A stretch of DNA of 64,000 bases from Strigamia acuminata. Its lineage: Eukaryota > Arthropoda > Chilopoda > Geophilomorpha > Linotaeniidae. Both the position numbers and the translations under genes were made by a program. The notes beneath the pieces were generated by a model, which saw only the letters and a list, made by a program, of their open reading frames with translations, was not told the origin of the DNA and ran no database searches. Shown one piece after another: positions 43,395 to 55,449 of the stretch. The stretch's first letter is position 1. Each line of letters starts with the position of its first letter. The stretch spans positions 28,670,427 through 28,734,426 of the forward strand of contig OX442315.1 of NCBI GenBank assembly GCA_949358305.1, read 5' to 3'.

Positions 43395-46300
43395 ATGGAC
43401 GAAGGTGAGATATTATTTCAGTTTTTTGGGAAATCTAATTTTCTACGAGTTGTGCTTGTTTCAGATCTTGATTTTGATTCAATCTTAGCGGAGCTGGATA
43501 TGGATGAAATAGTGAAAGAGAAAGGTAAGATATAATACGCAATTGTAATGAATAAAAACAAATAATAAACAAAACTTAATATTTCAGACTCTCGGATGCA
43601 GTTAGAAGAACCTATCAAGTTAGATAATAATGTTAGCAAAGACGTGACTGTGTCTAGTTCATTGGAAGAGGAATTAAAAGTCATGAAAGCCAAAGTAGCT
43701 GAACTTGAATTAAAAGCCATGAAAGCTAGAGTGGCTGAACTCGAAGGGCAGCTAAATTCCCAACAGCAAGTGACAACTGCAAAAAGTACTTAGAAATTTA
43801 AAGTCTTGTGACAATAAATCGTTTTAACGTGTTTTATTTGTAGATAAAGTGCTTACGGATGTGGATATATTTAATAACGCGTCAAATGCAGAGCCTGCAA
43901 TTGAACGAAACTTGGAAACTAAATTAAATTCCAGCAGAGAGAAAGAATTAAAGCTGTCATTATTCGGTTAGTTTAGCTCGTTGTAAATTGATTAATTTAT
44001 GATTGATTGATTTGTTATTGAAGGCGAAGACAGTTCGGATGAAGAGAGCGAAAGATATCCTTTGGAATCAAAAGGTTTAAACGATTATGGAAAGTTTGTC
44101 AAATCCAGATTGTCCGACTCGATAAAAACGTCTCCGAAAAAACGCATTCAAGTGGAGCAGAAAACAACAAAATCCGTCAACAAATCCGATGTAAATTGTG
44201 AAAAAGAATTTTATTCAGGACTTCGAATAATGTATTTAAAAATGTGACTGTTTTATATTCAGAATTTTGTACAATTTAATTTATTACAGAAATCCAGTCA
44301 TTTCATCAGCAATGATGAAAGAAAAAATGGAAGGAAGACGCCTTATTAGGATGTCGCAAATACAAAATTTTATAAGAGGTGGTGACATCGATGGCGACTG
44401 GGTCACGATTGGTGTCATTATTGCAAAAACCGATCCCAAATTGTCATCTAAGGTATTAAAACTGTCACAAATTAAACACGATGTACATTAATATCGTTTT
44501 ATTTTTATTTTTGTTTAGGGCAAAACATTTTCTATTTGGCGAATGAGCGATCTCCGCGATTGCGCTAAAGTCGTCTCGTTTTTTCTTTTTGGGAACATAC
44601 ATAAAACCTACTGGAAAACTCCCGTGGGTTCCGTGGTTGGGATTTTAAATGCATCTTCCATGCCGAATAAAGATAACGTAAGAATAATCTTGTAAGAAAT
44701 GTATAAATCCAATTGATTGTTATTAATATTTTCAAGGGATCTTCAAAATATGCCAGTGAAATAAGTTTTGTTATTGATCATCAAGACAAAGTGATGATTT
44801 TAGGAAGATCGAGAGATTTAGGCACGTGCTTGGGACGTAAAAAGGATGGTGTTCGGTGTTCAGCAATTGTAAATAAGGACGTGTGTGAATTCTGTCCCTT
44901 TCATATTCAATCGGCGTACAAAAAGATGAGTTTAAAACGAACGGATTTGAATGTATCGTAAGTACGCAATTTAAAAAAATAATAAATAAAAACATTAATG
45001 TCAAATCTGATAGATATTCTGGACCTGAGCCAAAGAATTTACAAAAAAAGCTGTTACATAATCAAGAGATCTTTTATGGAGGTCAAAGTTACACGAGGTT
45101 TATTTGTTTAAATGATAGTAAAAATATATATTTATTTTAAAACTTATTTATTTCGTTAGTTCTCCTTTAATAAAGGCTAAAAAAGGATTGAATTTGGAAA
45201 GTCTGAGGCTCCAGAGAGATGCTAAAAATATGCAGAATGAATTTAAACTTAAAGGAAAACACTTAACACAATGTGAACTGAATATTGTCAGTAGTATTAG
45301 TTCACAGTCTGAACCTTTGTAAGTTGTGTATTGAAATACAAAACAGAAACGATTAAACAATTTTTTTTTTTTTAGCGGTGAAATGATGGCAGCACCATCA
45401 GTCGGTTCGCGCAATTTGATGAAGCATATTCTTGGTGACAAACCAACTCAATCGGTCAATTTCAAATCTGTTACGGCCTCCGATTTGCTAAAAATGCATA
45501 AAAGCCAATTCAATGCTAAAAATAATATCCCGAGTCTTTCGTCGGATGCCTCAATATCGCTCGAGTTTATTCCTAAAAAATTACCCCGAATGACTAGAAA
45601 TGACATATCAAAAGTATGAACTGAATTTTTAATCTTTATTTTTTGTGTTATAATCCGTTTTAATTCATTTTGTAGTTGAGGGCTGCTCAGATAGTCAAGA
45701 ATAAAGGTTCAATTCGGAAGACTGATCCTAATGCCATCAAAAAAGTAATTTCTTCAAACTTTATGGAAAAAGTAAAAGATAAACTCGATGACAAATCGAA
45801 TGAAAAGACTGATCCGGAGGAAAATCAACCGGCTAAAAGGATGTGCCTTAAAAATGATGACTTTGAGCGAGTTCTCAATGCCAAATCGATTCATTCAGAC
45901 TCATTAGCCAGTGAAGAAAACGAAATATACTTTAACGAAATGGAAACGAAAGAAAAAATAGAAACTCAAGCGACCAGTATAACCGAACTTGCCTGTAAAG
46001 TGGTGTCGTGTAAAAAGGTAAAAACAATTTGCAATGACAAAAACGGAGGAATAACTTGCGTAATACGAGATAAGTTATTTCCTATTCAACATAGCCGTAA
46101 CATCATACATTAGTTCCTTTTCACGCTTCATATAACAGGCATTAGTTGCACCTTCACTATCGTATTTCGTTGATTCCATTACTAACAAAATACACCTTTC
46201 ATATCCTGTTTTGATGGTGGAGATTTAAAAATTAAATAACAAAAAACTTCCTGTTTTTTTCAGTGTAACTACACAGCCTTTTCTGCATCGGAGTTGTGCA

Positions 46301-46627
46301 AATCTGAAAATCATCCCCTGAAGTTCCACTCGGCTAAGAAACGATTTTTCAGTTGTAAAACCTGCAAACGACGAATTGTTTCGATTGATAAATTCCCAAC
46401 TTCACCTTGTGCTAACTGCGGAGAAAAATGTTTTGAGAAGACGGGCATGAAACGAGTAAATATAGACATTTATAATTTAAATGTAAAAAATGTCGCGTTA
46501 ATTAATTTTCTTTCTATTTCAGGAACGTAGTGGGCCCAAACTAGAGAGTGAACAACTTTCCATCAGAGGTGACGAAAGGAAATTCCTTAATAGCATGAGC
46601 ACTCAAGGCTTGAACATAAATTTATGA
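43395..46627 (+). CDS. MCM10: Minichromosome maintenance protein 10
   Basis: Replication initiation factor that activates the CMG helicase and binds DNA and polymerase alpha. The first coding exon is only 10 nt (43395-43404) and joins to 43465 to give MDEDLDFDSILAELDMDE. A predicted coiled coil (EEELKVMKAKVAELELKAMK) probably mediates self-association. The conserved internal domain has the OB fold (GDWVTIGVIIAKTDPKLSS, GKTFSIWRMSDLRDC, SFFLFGNIHKTYWKT, VVGILNAS) and zinc finger 1 (CLGRKKDGVRCSAIV, CEFCPFH). The C-terminal zinc ribbon region spans VSCKKCNYTAF, FFSCKTCKRRIVS and PCANCG. It ends GLNINL at 46627. The intron before the zinc ribbon is about 245 bp, long for this locus. It converges on tafazzin. 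Confidence 0.95.
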
Positions 46628-47038
46628 GTTTGTAAGTGAAAAATAAAAATAAATAAATCATTTTAAACATAGTTTTTGTTACATTAAATAGTAATAAATA
46701 ACACTTTATTTTAATTGTGTTCGGGAAAAATTATTTCATTACAATCTGTGTAAACATTGCGTGATTGTGAAAAACCTGTACTAAAATTGTAAACTTTTGT
46801 TTTTAAAAAAAAAACGTGAGTAGAATCTTATGCAATCATCATAGAGACTGCACAATAAGAAGAAAACAATCCAATTATTCATACTGAAGACTAAAAAAAG
46901 GTATTTTTTCCATAAAAATATTTCATTCCGCCAGTTCATTCTACTCCTTTAAATTTCTGTCAAACTGGCAGTCTCTAAGTTTAAAAAAAAAATCCGCGAG
47001 TTCATTGTAAAATTATACTAAGTAGCGATAATTTAACA
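46628..47038. other. Convergent 3' gap MCM10 / tafazzin
   Basis: Holds both 3' UTRs, including several poly-A tracts; no further gene recognised. Confidence 0.4.
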
Positions 47039-48302
47039 TTATTCACTTGTATTTAAACTTTGTGCTTTGTCGCGTAGTTTCCACATTTCTTTCTGGATGA
47101 TATCCGCTATTGTTTTTCGTTGCTCGACCTAAAATAAACCAAAATTGAATTAAAACAAAATGCAAAATGACACATTACATCCTCCAAACTCACCGCATTT
47201 TTCTTCTCTTCACGTAACTCTCGAATTGTATCTTCTAGAGCAATTGGTTCTCCCACAACCACAGTGATTTTCTAAAATGTGAAGAAAAATAAAAACAATA
47301 AAAAAAAGCATAAAATACTCTCAAAAATTTACAATCCTAACCTTATTTGTTTTTGGATAATATGGTGGAGTATTAGGTAAAACTTCATCCATACCTAAAC
47401 GAAAAATCAACAAAAAAATTAGAAATTTTCTTTATTATTTATTGCTTAATTTAATCGAACTCACCCAGATGAAATAGGGGAATAACGACTGGACAGATTT
47501 TACTCTCAGCTATTAATCTCCCAACGCCCCATTTTATCCGTAAACATTCTTTACTCATATTTACTTTTCCTTCTGGGAATATATGGACCCATTCGCCTTT
47601 ATTTAGTCGCTCCAAAACAAAATCCATAGCTTTCTAAGAATATATATCCGCATTAGGTGTAATTTCAAACCGAAATGAAACGTTTTCCGTTACTTGATAA
47701 ACACCATTCCCACGAACAATGGGTACGGTGCGACCCAGACTGAAAAACAACGCGTGTAACTCGTTTGTGAAACAAATATCGGTAGCTGCCAAACTCCAGC
47801 GGATTTTCTTCGGCGTGAAAAAATGACGAAACTCCAACAAGCCAGCTATTACATAAAAATCAAATTATTTTTATCCACGTGGCCTTTATCTGGCACACTA
47901 TAATTACCCCATAACATCGGGTCATCTAAACACGAGTAATGATTACTAACTGTGATAAGCGGCTGGCTACATGGCCTATTGTCCAAAGCGTTTATTAATA
48001 TTTCTCGGTTGTAAACATCAAAAGAGTTGAACCAACCTAAAAAACAAAAAAATCGATTAGCAAAAATTAATATTTTTCTTTTTTTTGAAATTTAAGTTTT
48101 CTGGATTTTTCTGCGAAAAGAGAAACTTACACGAGAAAATTTTGCTCATAACACCGACTGTTGGAACGAGGATTGCGCTGCCAACTGACCACAGCTTGTG
48201 TGAGCGGTTTAAATTTGGCAAAGGCCATGAGACATCAACAGGAAGAAACGGAATGGTTAAATAATTAAGAAATTCACCCATCGACACGGTCGACAACTTC
48301 AT
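47039..48302 (-). CDS. TAFAZZIN: Tafazzin, monolysocardiolipin acyltransferase
   Basis: Mitochondrial phospholipid transacylase that remodels cardiolipin. It starts at 48302 ([15 protein letters not shown]). The membrane-associated N-terminal part ([18 protein letters not shown]) is followed by the catalytic HX4D motif in [15 protein letters not shown], then [37 protein letters not shown], the FPEGK substrate motif ([15 protein letters not shown]) and [31 protein letters not shown] and a C-terminal helix ending KAQSLNTSE complete the protein. About seven exons with short introns. All acyltransferase motifs are intact. Confidence 0.95.
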
Positions 48303-48929
48303 GCAGTGCTTCGTTACTGGTTTGGTTAAAGCAAATTATGTAAATTTAAATCCACCAAGCACGATACATTTTTTCCCCTTTACCCAAGGTTCTATTCATG
48401 ACTCTGCAGCATTTACTTCCTTCCTCTTCGCGCACTGTGCGCTGATGGTGCTGGCATCTGACATCACGCGATTCGGTCATGTGATGTACAGGTCTAGCAA
48501 CAGGACGATCCCGCAACCGAAAAAAATGCCGTGCAAATTTAAAATGGAGAAAATAACCGTGAGTAATTTTATATTGTTTTTTTTTAGAAGATAGATGAAT
48601 ATGGTCTGAGAAAGGGGGGTGGAAAATAAATATAAATCACCAGGCATTCGGTAAAATACATCTCGTTTGCCCATTTGCCTTACAAAGGTGTTTTATTTTC
48701 ATTTAAGCCTTAGGTTTGTCAGAACGGTATCGGGTTTCAGTCAGAAAAGGAAAAATTTATTTTAATCATTTATTGAATTTGATCGGTTGTCATAGCTAGT
48801 GAAAATCAAACATCAATATGCTGAAATCGTGGGCCCTGTCCTGTCCAATTCAACTACTGTACAGTATCCAAGTTGTCATAAACTTATTGGGTTCGTGATT
48901 CAACCAATACAATTAAATTTGTAATGGGT
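48303..48929. other. Upstream flank of tafazzin
   Basis: Probable tafazzin promoter, followed by AT-rich DNA. An open frame on the plus strand (48301-48594) has no recognisable domain. Nothing else seen. Confidence 0.35.
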
Positions 48930-49137
48930 AGAATGACGGTTTACGGGCGACCCGAAAAAACCCGAATTACAGAGTGTTTTTTTCTTTTTTTTTTCCCTAA
49001 CAAAGGGGGGGCTAGCGCCCCCCCTTGACCCCCCCCCCCCGCGAACCTCACCTTAACTGGTTTTTCTAATGTTATTCTTATTTAGTAGGGATATGGAAAT
49101 TCGGGTTTTTTCGGGTCGCCCGTAAACCGTCATTCTG
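48930..49137. mobile_element. 208-bp MITE with 38-bp perfect TIRs
   Basis: The left end agaatgacggtttacgggcg continues for 38 bp (48930-48967) and is matched exactly in inverted orientation at 49099-49136. The interior has G7/C7 and C11 tracts and a cctcaccttaactggttttt block shared with the element at 43036-43288. No coding capacity. It lies just outside the boundary of the right-hand segmental duplication. Confidence 0.85.
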
Positions 49138-49226
49138 CCTTGTAATGTTATGAAACAATTTTATTTATCAAATGTCATGTGCGCATTTAAAATCATGCAA
49201 AGTATTTATTATAGGTTACATTCAAA

Positions 49227-52200
49227 CTAGGGACAATATTTTGTGCGATGAGATTTTTCCCAGTTGCCTCCTCCACTACAAGTAATACTTTGTGGAATCG
49301 AAACAGCTTTCCCTGATGAATCACATTCAAAGAACACAACATTACCACGTACGTAAAATGGAAATCGGCGAGAGCGTGGAACCACTACAGCGTTGTGAGT
49401 GAGCTGCATCCACACTTCGTCCAATACGCACTTATCTACATAAAATTAAAACTGCACGTTTCAGTATTTTGAAAATTGGTTAGAATATATTATCAGATGT
49501 TTCAATTACTCAGTTTCTATGTGGATCTATCTATATTCTAGTTTCAGAAAAACTTAAATCCAAATCCAGTTTGTGTAATAATAATTATTGGAAAAATTTA
49601 CCCTTTATATAGAATTGAAAAAATATGCACATTTCAACTCGTTATTTAACTTTACGTAAGTTGAAGCCGTATAAACGTTGTGACTCATTAATTTTCCAAT
49701 TTGATAATTGATTTATGCCACTACAATTGTTACTGTATACCGATTGCGCTGCAAGGTTCGTGTGTGAGTTCTCCACTACAGTGAACTCCCCCGAACTCTC
49801 TAGACGGGGCGTACTGAGGACTGGGCACACCTAGACCGGACAAACTTTCAAATGTCCGATAATGCTAAGAAATTCGTCTAGACCAGACAGTGGGCACCAA
49901 CCCATGCTCCTGGGATCTTAATTGCCCCTCATCTCATCTTGACTGAGCAAACCGAAATGTGATCGAAATGCGACCAAAACGTCTTTGAAACCTTTTTGTT
50001 TTCAACAGTGTTGTATCTAGTTCAAGTTCGCGTTCATCACCATGTGAACTATACTCTTGTTCGACTCAAAAGGGTGCCCTTCTCCCACTGGCCGAGCCAC
50101 ATTACTCCTACCTCAAGTTTGTATTACTACCACTAGGAGAAGTAGTTTTTATTTTTTTTATGTTTTATGATTGCTATTACCATTTAAGTTGATATAATTT
50201 TGATTATTTTTATAAAGAAATGTTATTTCCTTTTCGGAAATAACATTTCTATGCACATATAACTGAAAAACTCATGTTTGTTCTGTTTATCGATTATTTT
50301 GTCTGGAAAGAAAACAAGTTTGAATTTTTGGCCGTTGCCTAGGCAATCGATTACAATGTCTGTACATTGTAATGCATTTCTGGTGTTTGGGTCTACATTT
50401 TTGGATCACTACACAAGTGATACGGCTCGGCCAATGGGAGAAGGGCACCCTTTTGAGTGGAAAGAGTATAAGTTCCTTTTTTCCGTTCACTTGTAAAAGT
50501 GAACTACTTCTTGTTCTTAGTTCGCGAACTAACAAACTTACAACACTAGTTTTCAACTAGGGAGGTTGGGTTGTGATTGAGTACCGGTAAAATTCAATGA
50601 TTTGTGTTTTATTTCTTGATTAAACACAAATCATTAAAAAAATCGTTCTTACCTTTATTCTCTGACCTGACAAATGACCAGTCTCACGTAGTGATATGGT
50701 GATGTATGTATAAAAATTACCCCGGGCCTAGTCTAGATGAAAGCACTATAGACTGGCTGCCTGGTTTAAAGGGAGTTTTCCTAAAGACCAGGCGTCCAGT
50801 CTAGAAGGAGTTGCCGGAGAGACTGGGCACCCCTCTCCGTAGTGTTATGACGACGTATGACGTTTTTTGTACTTCCTGAATCAGTGTTTAACTTGATATG
50901 TAGCCGCCATTTTTTGTAACTGTTAATGTGCATTCACCTGCATTCACCACTCATTGTGAATAAATCCTCATATATTCTAACATAATGGAGATTTTTTAGC
51001 TGTACAATTGATACTAACTTACCTTGAAGAAATACAGTTAGTGTATTTGAATAATTTTCATCCCGGCGAGGAATTTGACATTTAAAAGTGAATAGAGTAA
51101 TTCCTTGATCTACTACTGGCTTTACATGCCACGCTAGGTTGTAATAATCATAGACTAAGGGAAATAAATATATAATTTATACAACGGTATGAGTATAATA
51201 CAGTGTAGGCTCTGTATCCCGGACATAGGACGGGTCTCAGAAAGTTGACCGGACTAAAGGGCTGTACGGATGGGGGAGAGAATTTAGCCTGGCTGCGTGT
51301 AGGTCGAGACCAATTTAGGATCTCCAAACTGTCCGGACGGGAGGTGTCCGGCTACAGAGCTTACACTGCATTGGTAATTTTACTTACCAGCATTATCCGT
51401 CACGATTTTTCCGTTTATTTCCATTATCGGTTTTGTGCTCATTGATCCATAGTAACACACAAAATAGTGATCTGCATAACTTTCTGCCCAGTAATCTCCT
51501 GTGTCCAATTGTTCATATGGGGTACCTGATAAGTACCGAACTGGAGGAGGTGAATAAACTAAAACGTTTTCAATTTTCGAATTGTTGAATACTGGTAATA
51601 TAAGAAAATAATTGATACCTTACTATTATTCGCGTATATTCTTATGCAGTAAGGCCATTTTGATGTCCACTTGCCGAAAGCGCAAAATAACGATGCTTCT
51701 CCTATTAGTTTAAAATTTGTTCGATCTGTACATCGAAATATTAGGCCGTCGTTGTGATTGAAATATTCAGTGTATCCGGTCAGTTGTTTTCCATTTACAA
51801 AAATGTCCATGTGAGCCTTCAAGCCAGCTTGACAGTTTGTACTGAACGTGATGTACATTGCTATTTAAAAAAAAATACTGTTTAGTTCAATCTCTAAGAA
51901 GTTTCTTTATCTATTTGCATGCATGCATTAATTGATTTTGAACTGGTCTCGATAACATTTTCGTTATAGTTGTATACTTCCGGCTTTTGTTACGACCACT
52001 GCTGAATACACTGAGTACACATGGTTAACAGTTAACACATAACATTTAACCAGAAATTTTATGCAAACATAAGTTTTTCACATTTGCAAGTGATTTAGAT
52101 TTAGCATTTAAAATGTGTAAGTTAATGTTACATAAACTAAAGGTCTGTAATGATTATGATTACCACATGGTTACATTTCTGGCAATATGTTGTTAGTTCG

Positions 52201-55078
52201 GCTGCAACCATCTCTTCTTCTACATTTCTTCTACACTTCTACATTTCTTCTAAACTTTTACATTTCTTCTACACTTCTACTTTTGCATCTGATTTTATAC
52301 TAAAACACAAACTGGTTTTTCAAACGAGTATAAACTTGGTTTGAATGATAATCAGTTCAAAAAGTTTGGAATAATCCAAATTTTTGTGAGCACATCTTTG
52401 CTTGAAGGCATTTTGATATTGCAGGGAAGCTCGCAGGTTTGCGGGACCCAATCGTGATAAATTCCCTCTCCCATCCGGACAGCTGCTTAGTCCAGACACC
52501 TTTCCAGGACTCGTTTTATGTCCAGTCCAGATGGATTACACTGTTCACGGTAATTAACTTACAGTGGTCAAATTCCAATTTGACCACTATTACTTGGGAC
52601 TTACTTAGTCTTGTAGTTTCAGGTGTAGTAGTGGTTAGCACCATTGTAGGCCTAGTTGGTGTTGTAGGCTTAGTTGACCGAGTTGTTGTTGTAGGCTTAG
52701 TTGGCCTAGTTGGTGTTGTAGGCTTAGTTGACCGAGTTGTTGTTGTAGGCTTAGTTGGCCTAGTTGGTGTTGTAGGCTTAGTTGTGGTAGATGAGGACGT
52801 TGGTGTTTCTTTCCTTTCTTCAACCTTTACGTTGATTCCATGTATTTTTTTATTCGGGCTTGTACACGTAAAATAACCAGTGTGTTCTGGGTGCATTTCG
52901 GTGATCACTAACTCATAATATTCCTCCTTACTCCAACCTAGTAAAATATAAAATATCACTATTCGTGTTTAAAAATATTTACCGTATTCAGACGGTAGTC
53001 TGTGCGTGATATCTTGATGCTAAATTACTACTAGCAATAACATTAGGCATTATTTATCGGCATTCAAGGTAATTTTTGGCTATTGAGTTTTTGTATGCGC
53101 AAGGAGCCAAGAATGAAAGAAACTATAGTTTGATTTGGCATTAAGACACTGGGCACAGTATTTTTTCTACTGATTCTACTACTGACTTGGTTCAACATTT
53201 TTAAAATTTATTGTTTGATTATTCCATCTCCAGTTTGGATCTTTGTCACGTTTAAACCACCAACATCTAAGTGAAAGCGTTGAATCTTGAGGTACGATCA
53301 AGGTTCCTTCATGGTCCACAAATTCTCTATTCGGGTCCACATTGTAAGTAATGACGGGAGCATTATCAGCTGTTTAATTTTAAAAAAATACAATCGAATT
53401 TTTGCGGCAGATGTCAGTTTGGGTTCAAAATGAAATCTTACTGCTGCGAAGTTTTAAGCTTTGACAAGTTGGTGGTTCTCCTTTCCACTTGAGTAACAGA
53501 CATCTCATGCTTTTGTTGCCCTTAAGTAAAAACCGTTGGATGTCGAAACACCTAAATGTAATCACGTCATGAACATCAAAGCTCGTTGGTTCAGTGTCTG
53601 AATGAAAAGGAAATGCAATAGAATTAAATTAAGGAAAGCTTCAGATAAAAACTGGCATATACAGTAGTGGAAAAAAGTTTGAGACCACTACAAGTTAATT
53701 GGTTCCAAATCAAATGTTGACTTAAAAAAAATGCATTGTATAAAATTATATAACAATGACTCAGAAAGATAAATTGTTCAAAACGTCATTTATGCTGAAA
53801 AAAACTTTGAGACCATGGGTTCTAAATCATCAAAAATGCAACCAATATTTATTTGATATTTGGATTGCTGTAATGAACCTATTTGTCATTGAATTAACTA
53901 AATAATGTAGATTATTTGGTGTTATCCTTAGCATGGTTAGGTGCATTATTTGGTGAAAATCAAACATTGGTAGATTAATTTCATCTCTAAACGGAAGAAG
54001 TTTCCTGATAGTATATTGCTTCAGAATGTGGTGAAACAAATGCAGGAGTTGATGTTCCATTCAGGGCAATTTTATCCCAAATCATCACCAACATGTAACT
54101 GGCTAAAAAAGTGAGAAGAATAAATTTATTTTGGATGGACCTGGATGGGTGAAAAGTATTGGTATGATTTTCACTAATCATCACATCTATTTTTTGCTGG
54201 TGGGTGAATAATGATTTGGGGTGAAATTGCCCTGAATGAAACGCCAACTATTGCATTTGTTTCACCAAATTCTGCATTTGTTTCACCAAATTCTGCATTT
54301 GTTTCACCAAATTCTGCATTTGTTTCACCAAATTCTGCATTTGTTTCACCACATTTTGAAGCAATATTCTATCAGGAAACTCTTCTTCCATTTAGATATG
54401 AAATTAATCTTCCAATGTCTGATTTTTGCCATAATGCTCTTACCCATGCTAAGGATAACACAAAATAATCTACATTATTTAGTTAATTCAATGACAAATA
54501 GGCTCATTACAGTTACAGTGTTAGAGCAAATATGAAGCAACCCAAACACTAGAAATGAAAATTGGTTCAATTTTTGAAGATTTAGAGCCCATGGTCTCAA
54601 ACCTCTTTCCACCATAAATGACATTTTTTGAACAATTTATTTTGTTTCTTAAATTTGATTTGAGTTATTGTTTTATAATTTTGTACAATGCATTTTTATC
54701 CCATTTTAAACTTAAGAAAATTTTCAAGTCAACATTTGACTTGGAACCAATAAACTTGTAGTGGTCTTAAACTTTTTTCCACCACTGTATGTGATTACTA
54801 TTTATTTGTGTTCCATTTAAAAAGGCAAGTAGGTTTTTGTCTTTTGGTTCATATGTGCATTTATTTTTGTAAACATCATGATCCTTGCCTGTGTGGACAG
54901 TAGGCTTAATGTTTTCAGGGATTGGGGTACTGTCCACATTTTCAGATGAGATAACTTGTTCATCAAGGATTGTTGTACTGCTTTCTGCTAACTGTTCGTC
55001 TGATGATGGAGTGTCACCATCAATAATTAACAGTGAATGCACTGTTAAGTGTGCAGTTATCAAAGTACATATCTTCAT
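49227..55078 (-). CDS. Secreted sushi/Ig/mucin mosaic protein, copy 1 (3' part or separate gene)
   Basis: Exons in phase on the minus strand: 55078 (or 54999)-54799 Ser/Thr-rich plus the start of a CCP (KCTYEPKDKNLLAF); 53597-53442 CCP end (ITFRCFDI, WKGEPPTCQ); 53369-53187 Ig-like (LRCWWFKRDKDPNW); 52937-52605 Ig end (HTGYFTCTSPN) plus a Thr/Pro linker (TTKPTTPTRPTKPT); 51860-51624 CCP-like; 51558-51388 and 51154-51023 Ig-like (YFVCYYG, LFTFKCQIP); 49435-49227 final CCP (DEVWMQLTHNAVVVP, CSGGGNWEKSHRTKYCP, stop). All internal junctions are phase 1, as is usual for shuffled extracellular modules. The model either starts at MKICTLITAHLTVH (signal-like) at 55078 or continues the upstream gene through a 15-nt microexon at 55464-55450. 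Ligand unknown; no membrane anchor, so probably secreted. Confidence 0.7.
50006..50548. mobile_element. 543-bp hAT-like MITE with 8-bp target-site duplication
   Basis: The element begins cagtgttgta and ends with tacaacacta. It is flanked by gttttcaa at 49998-50005 and again at 50549-50556. The paralogous copy of this intron at 61022-61040 has a single gttttcaa and no insert, an empty site. An 8-bp duplication plus CAGTGTTG-type ends are typical of hAT elements. Subterminal arms (aagggtgcccttctcccact and its complement) pair over long stretches. No transposase. Confidence 0.9.
51201..51368. mobile_element. 168-bp TIR element, also at 62385-62552
   Basis: The ends cagtgtaggctctgta... and ...tacagagcttacactg are imperfect inverted repeats of about 25 bp. 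It is present at the same place in both copies of the segmental duplication, so it was inserted before the duplication. Confidence 0.75.
52630..52800 (-). repeat. Coding 54-bp minisatellite (Thr/Pro mucin linker)
   Basis: Nearly three tandem units containing gttgtaggcttagttgaccg-type sequence. On the minus strand they encode TKPTTPTRPTKPTTTTRS repeats, a probable O-glycosylated stalk. The same array with the same number of units is at about 63815-63985. Confidence 0.9.
53662..54787. mobile_element. Tc1-like fossil arranged as an inverted duplication
   Basis: The ends cagtagtggaaaaaagtttg and its near-complement lie between TA dinucleotides (53660-53661 and 54788-54789). The two halves (about 53662-54180 and 54200-54787) carry inverted copies of the same decayed transposase segment (IWGEIALNE and relatives, reminiscent of the Tc1 transposase core). 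Stops and repeats disrupt both. It sits in an intron of the sushi/Ig gene, immediately after the donor site at 54799. Confidence 0.75.
54243..54350 (+). repeat. 21-bp tandem repeat inside the Tc1-like element
   Basis: About five copies of tctgcatttgtttcaccaaa(t), i.e. AFVSPNS in one frame, within the right half of the element. The left half has a single copy, so the array expanded after the inverted duplication formed. Confidence 0.9.
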
Positions 55079-55449
55079 TACAAGCAGACTAAAATTGGCA
55101 TGACATCCGTTGCATACAGGTATGAAAGTGAGGCAAATGTGAGTTCATATTTTGGCTCTAACAATAAAATGTAACAAAAATTTTTTTTTTGCTGAACAGC
55201 AACAGCAGGCACTTGAACCATGGTTTTAAGCTTAGTTAATTAATTGATCACAAAAATTCCCATAAACCAACAAATACTTAATAGTCAGCAGACAATAGGT
55301 CTACTAATTTTCCCTCATTCGCCATTACCTGCAACTATGTTGAAATATACTCGACATATACTCTAATTGACGAATTTGCGAAACGAATGTCATGCCAATT
55401 TCACCCCAGATCTGAATGAATTAAACACAAGTTTGTTTGTAATTTTTAC

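Noticed and set aside
46018-46113. Read-through extension of MCM10 after SCKKV
   Set aside because: It follows a gtaaaa donor, and the conserved zinc-ribbon exon resumes at about 46264, so it is intron.
48301-48594. 97-codon plus-strand ORF divergent from tafazzin
   Set aside because: Overlaps the tafazzin start region, no homology recalled, low-complexity tail.
52439-52876. 145-codon plus-strand ORF with a Val/Gly-rich repeat
   Set aside because: Antisense shadow of the Thr/Pro mucin exon on the minus strand.
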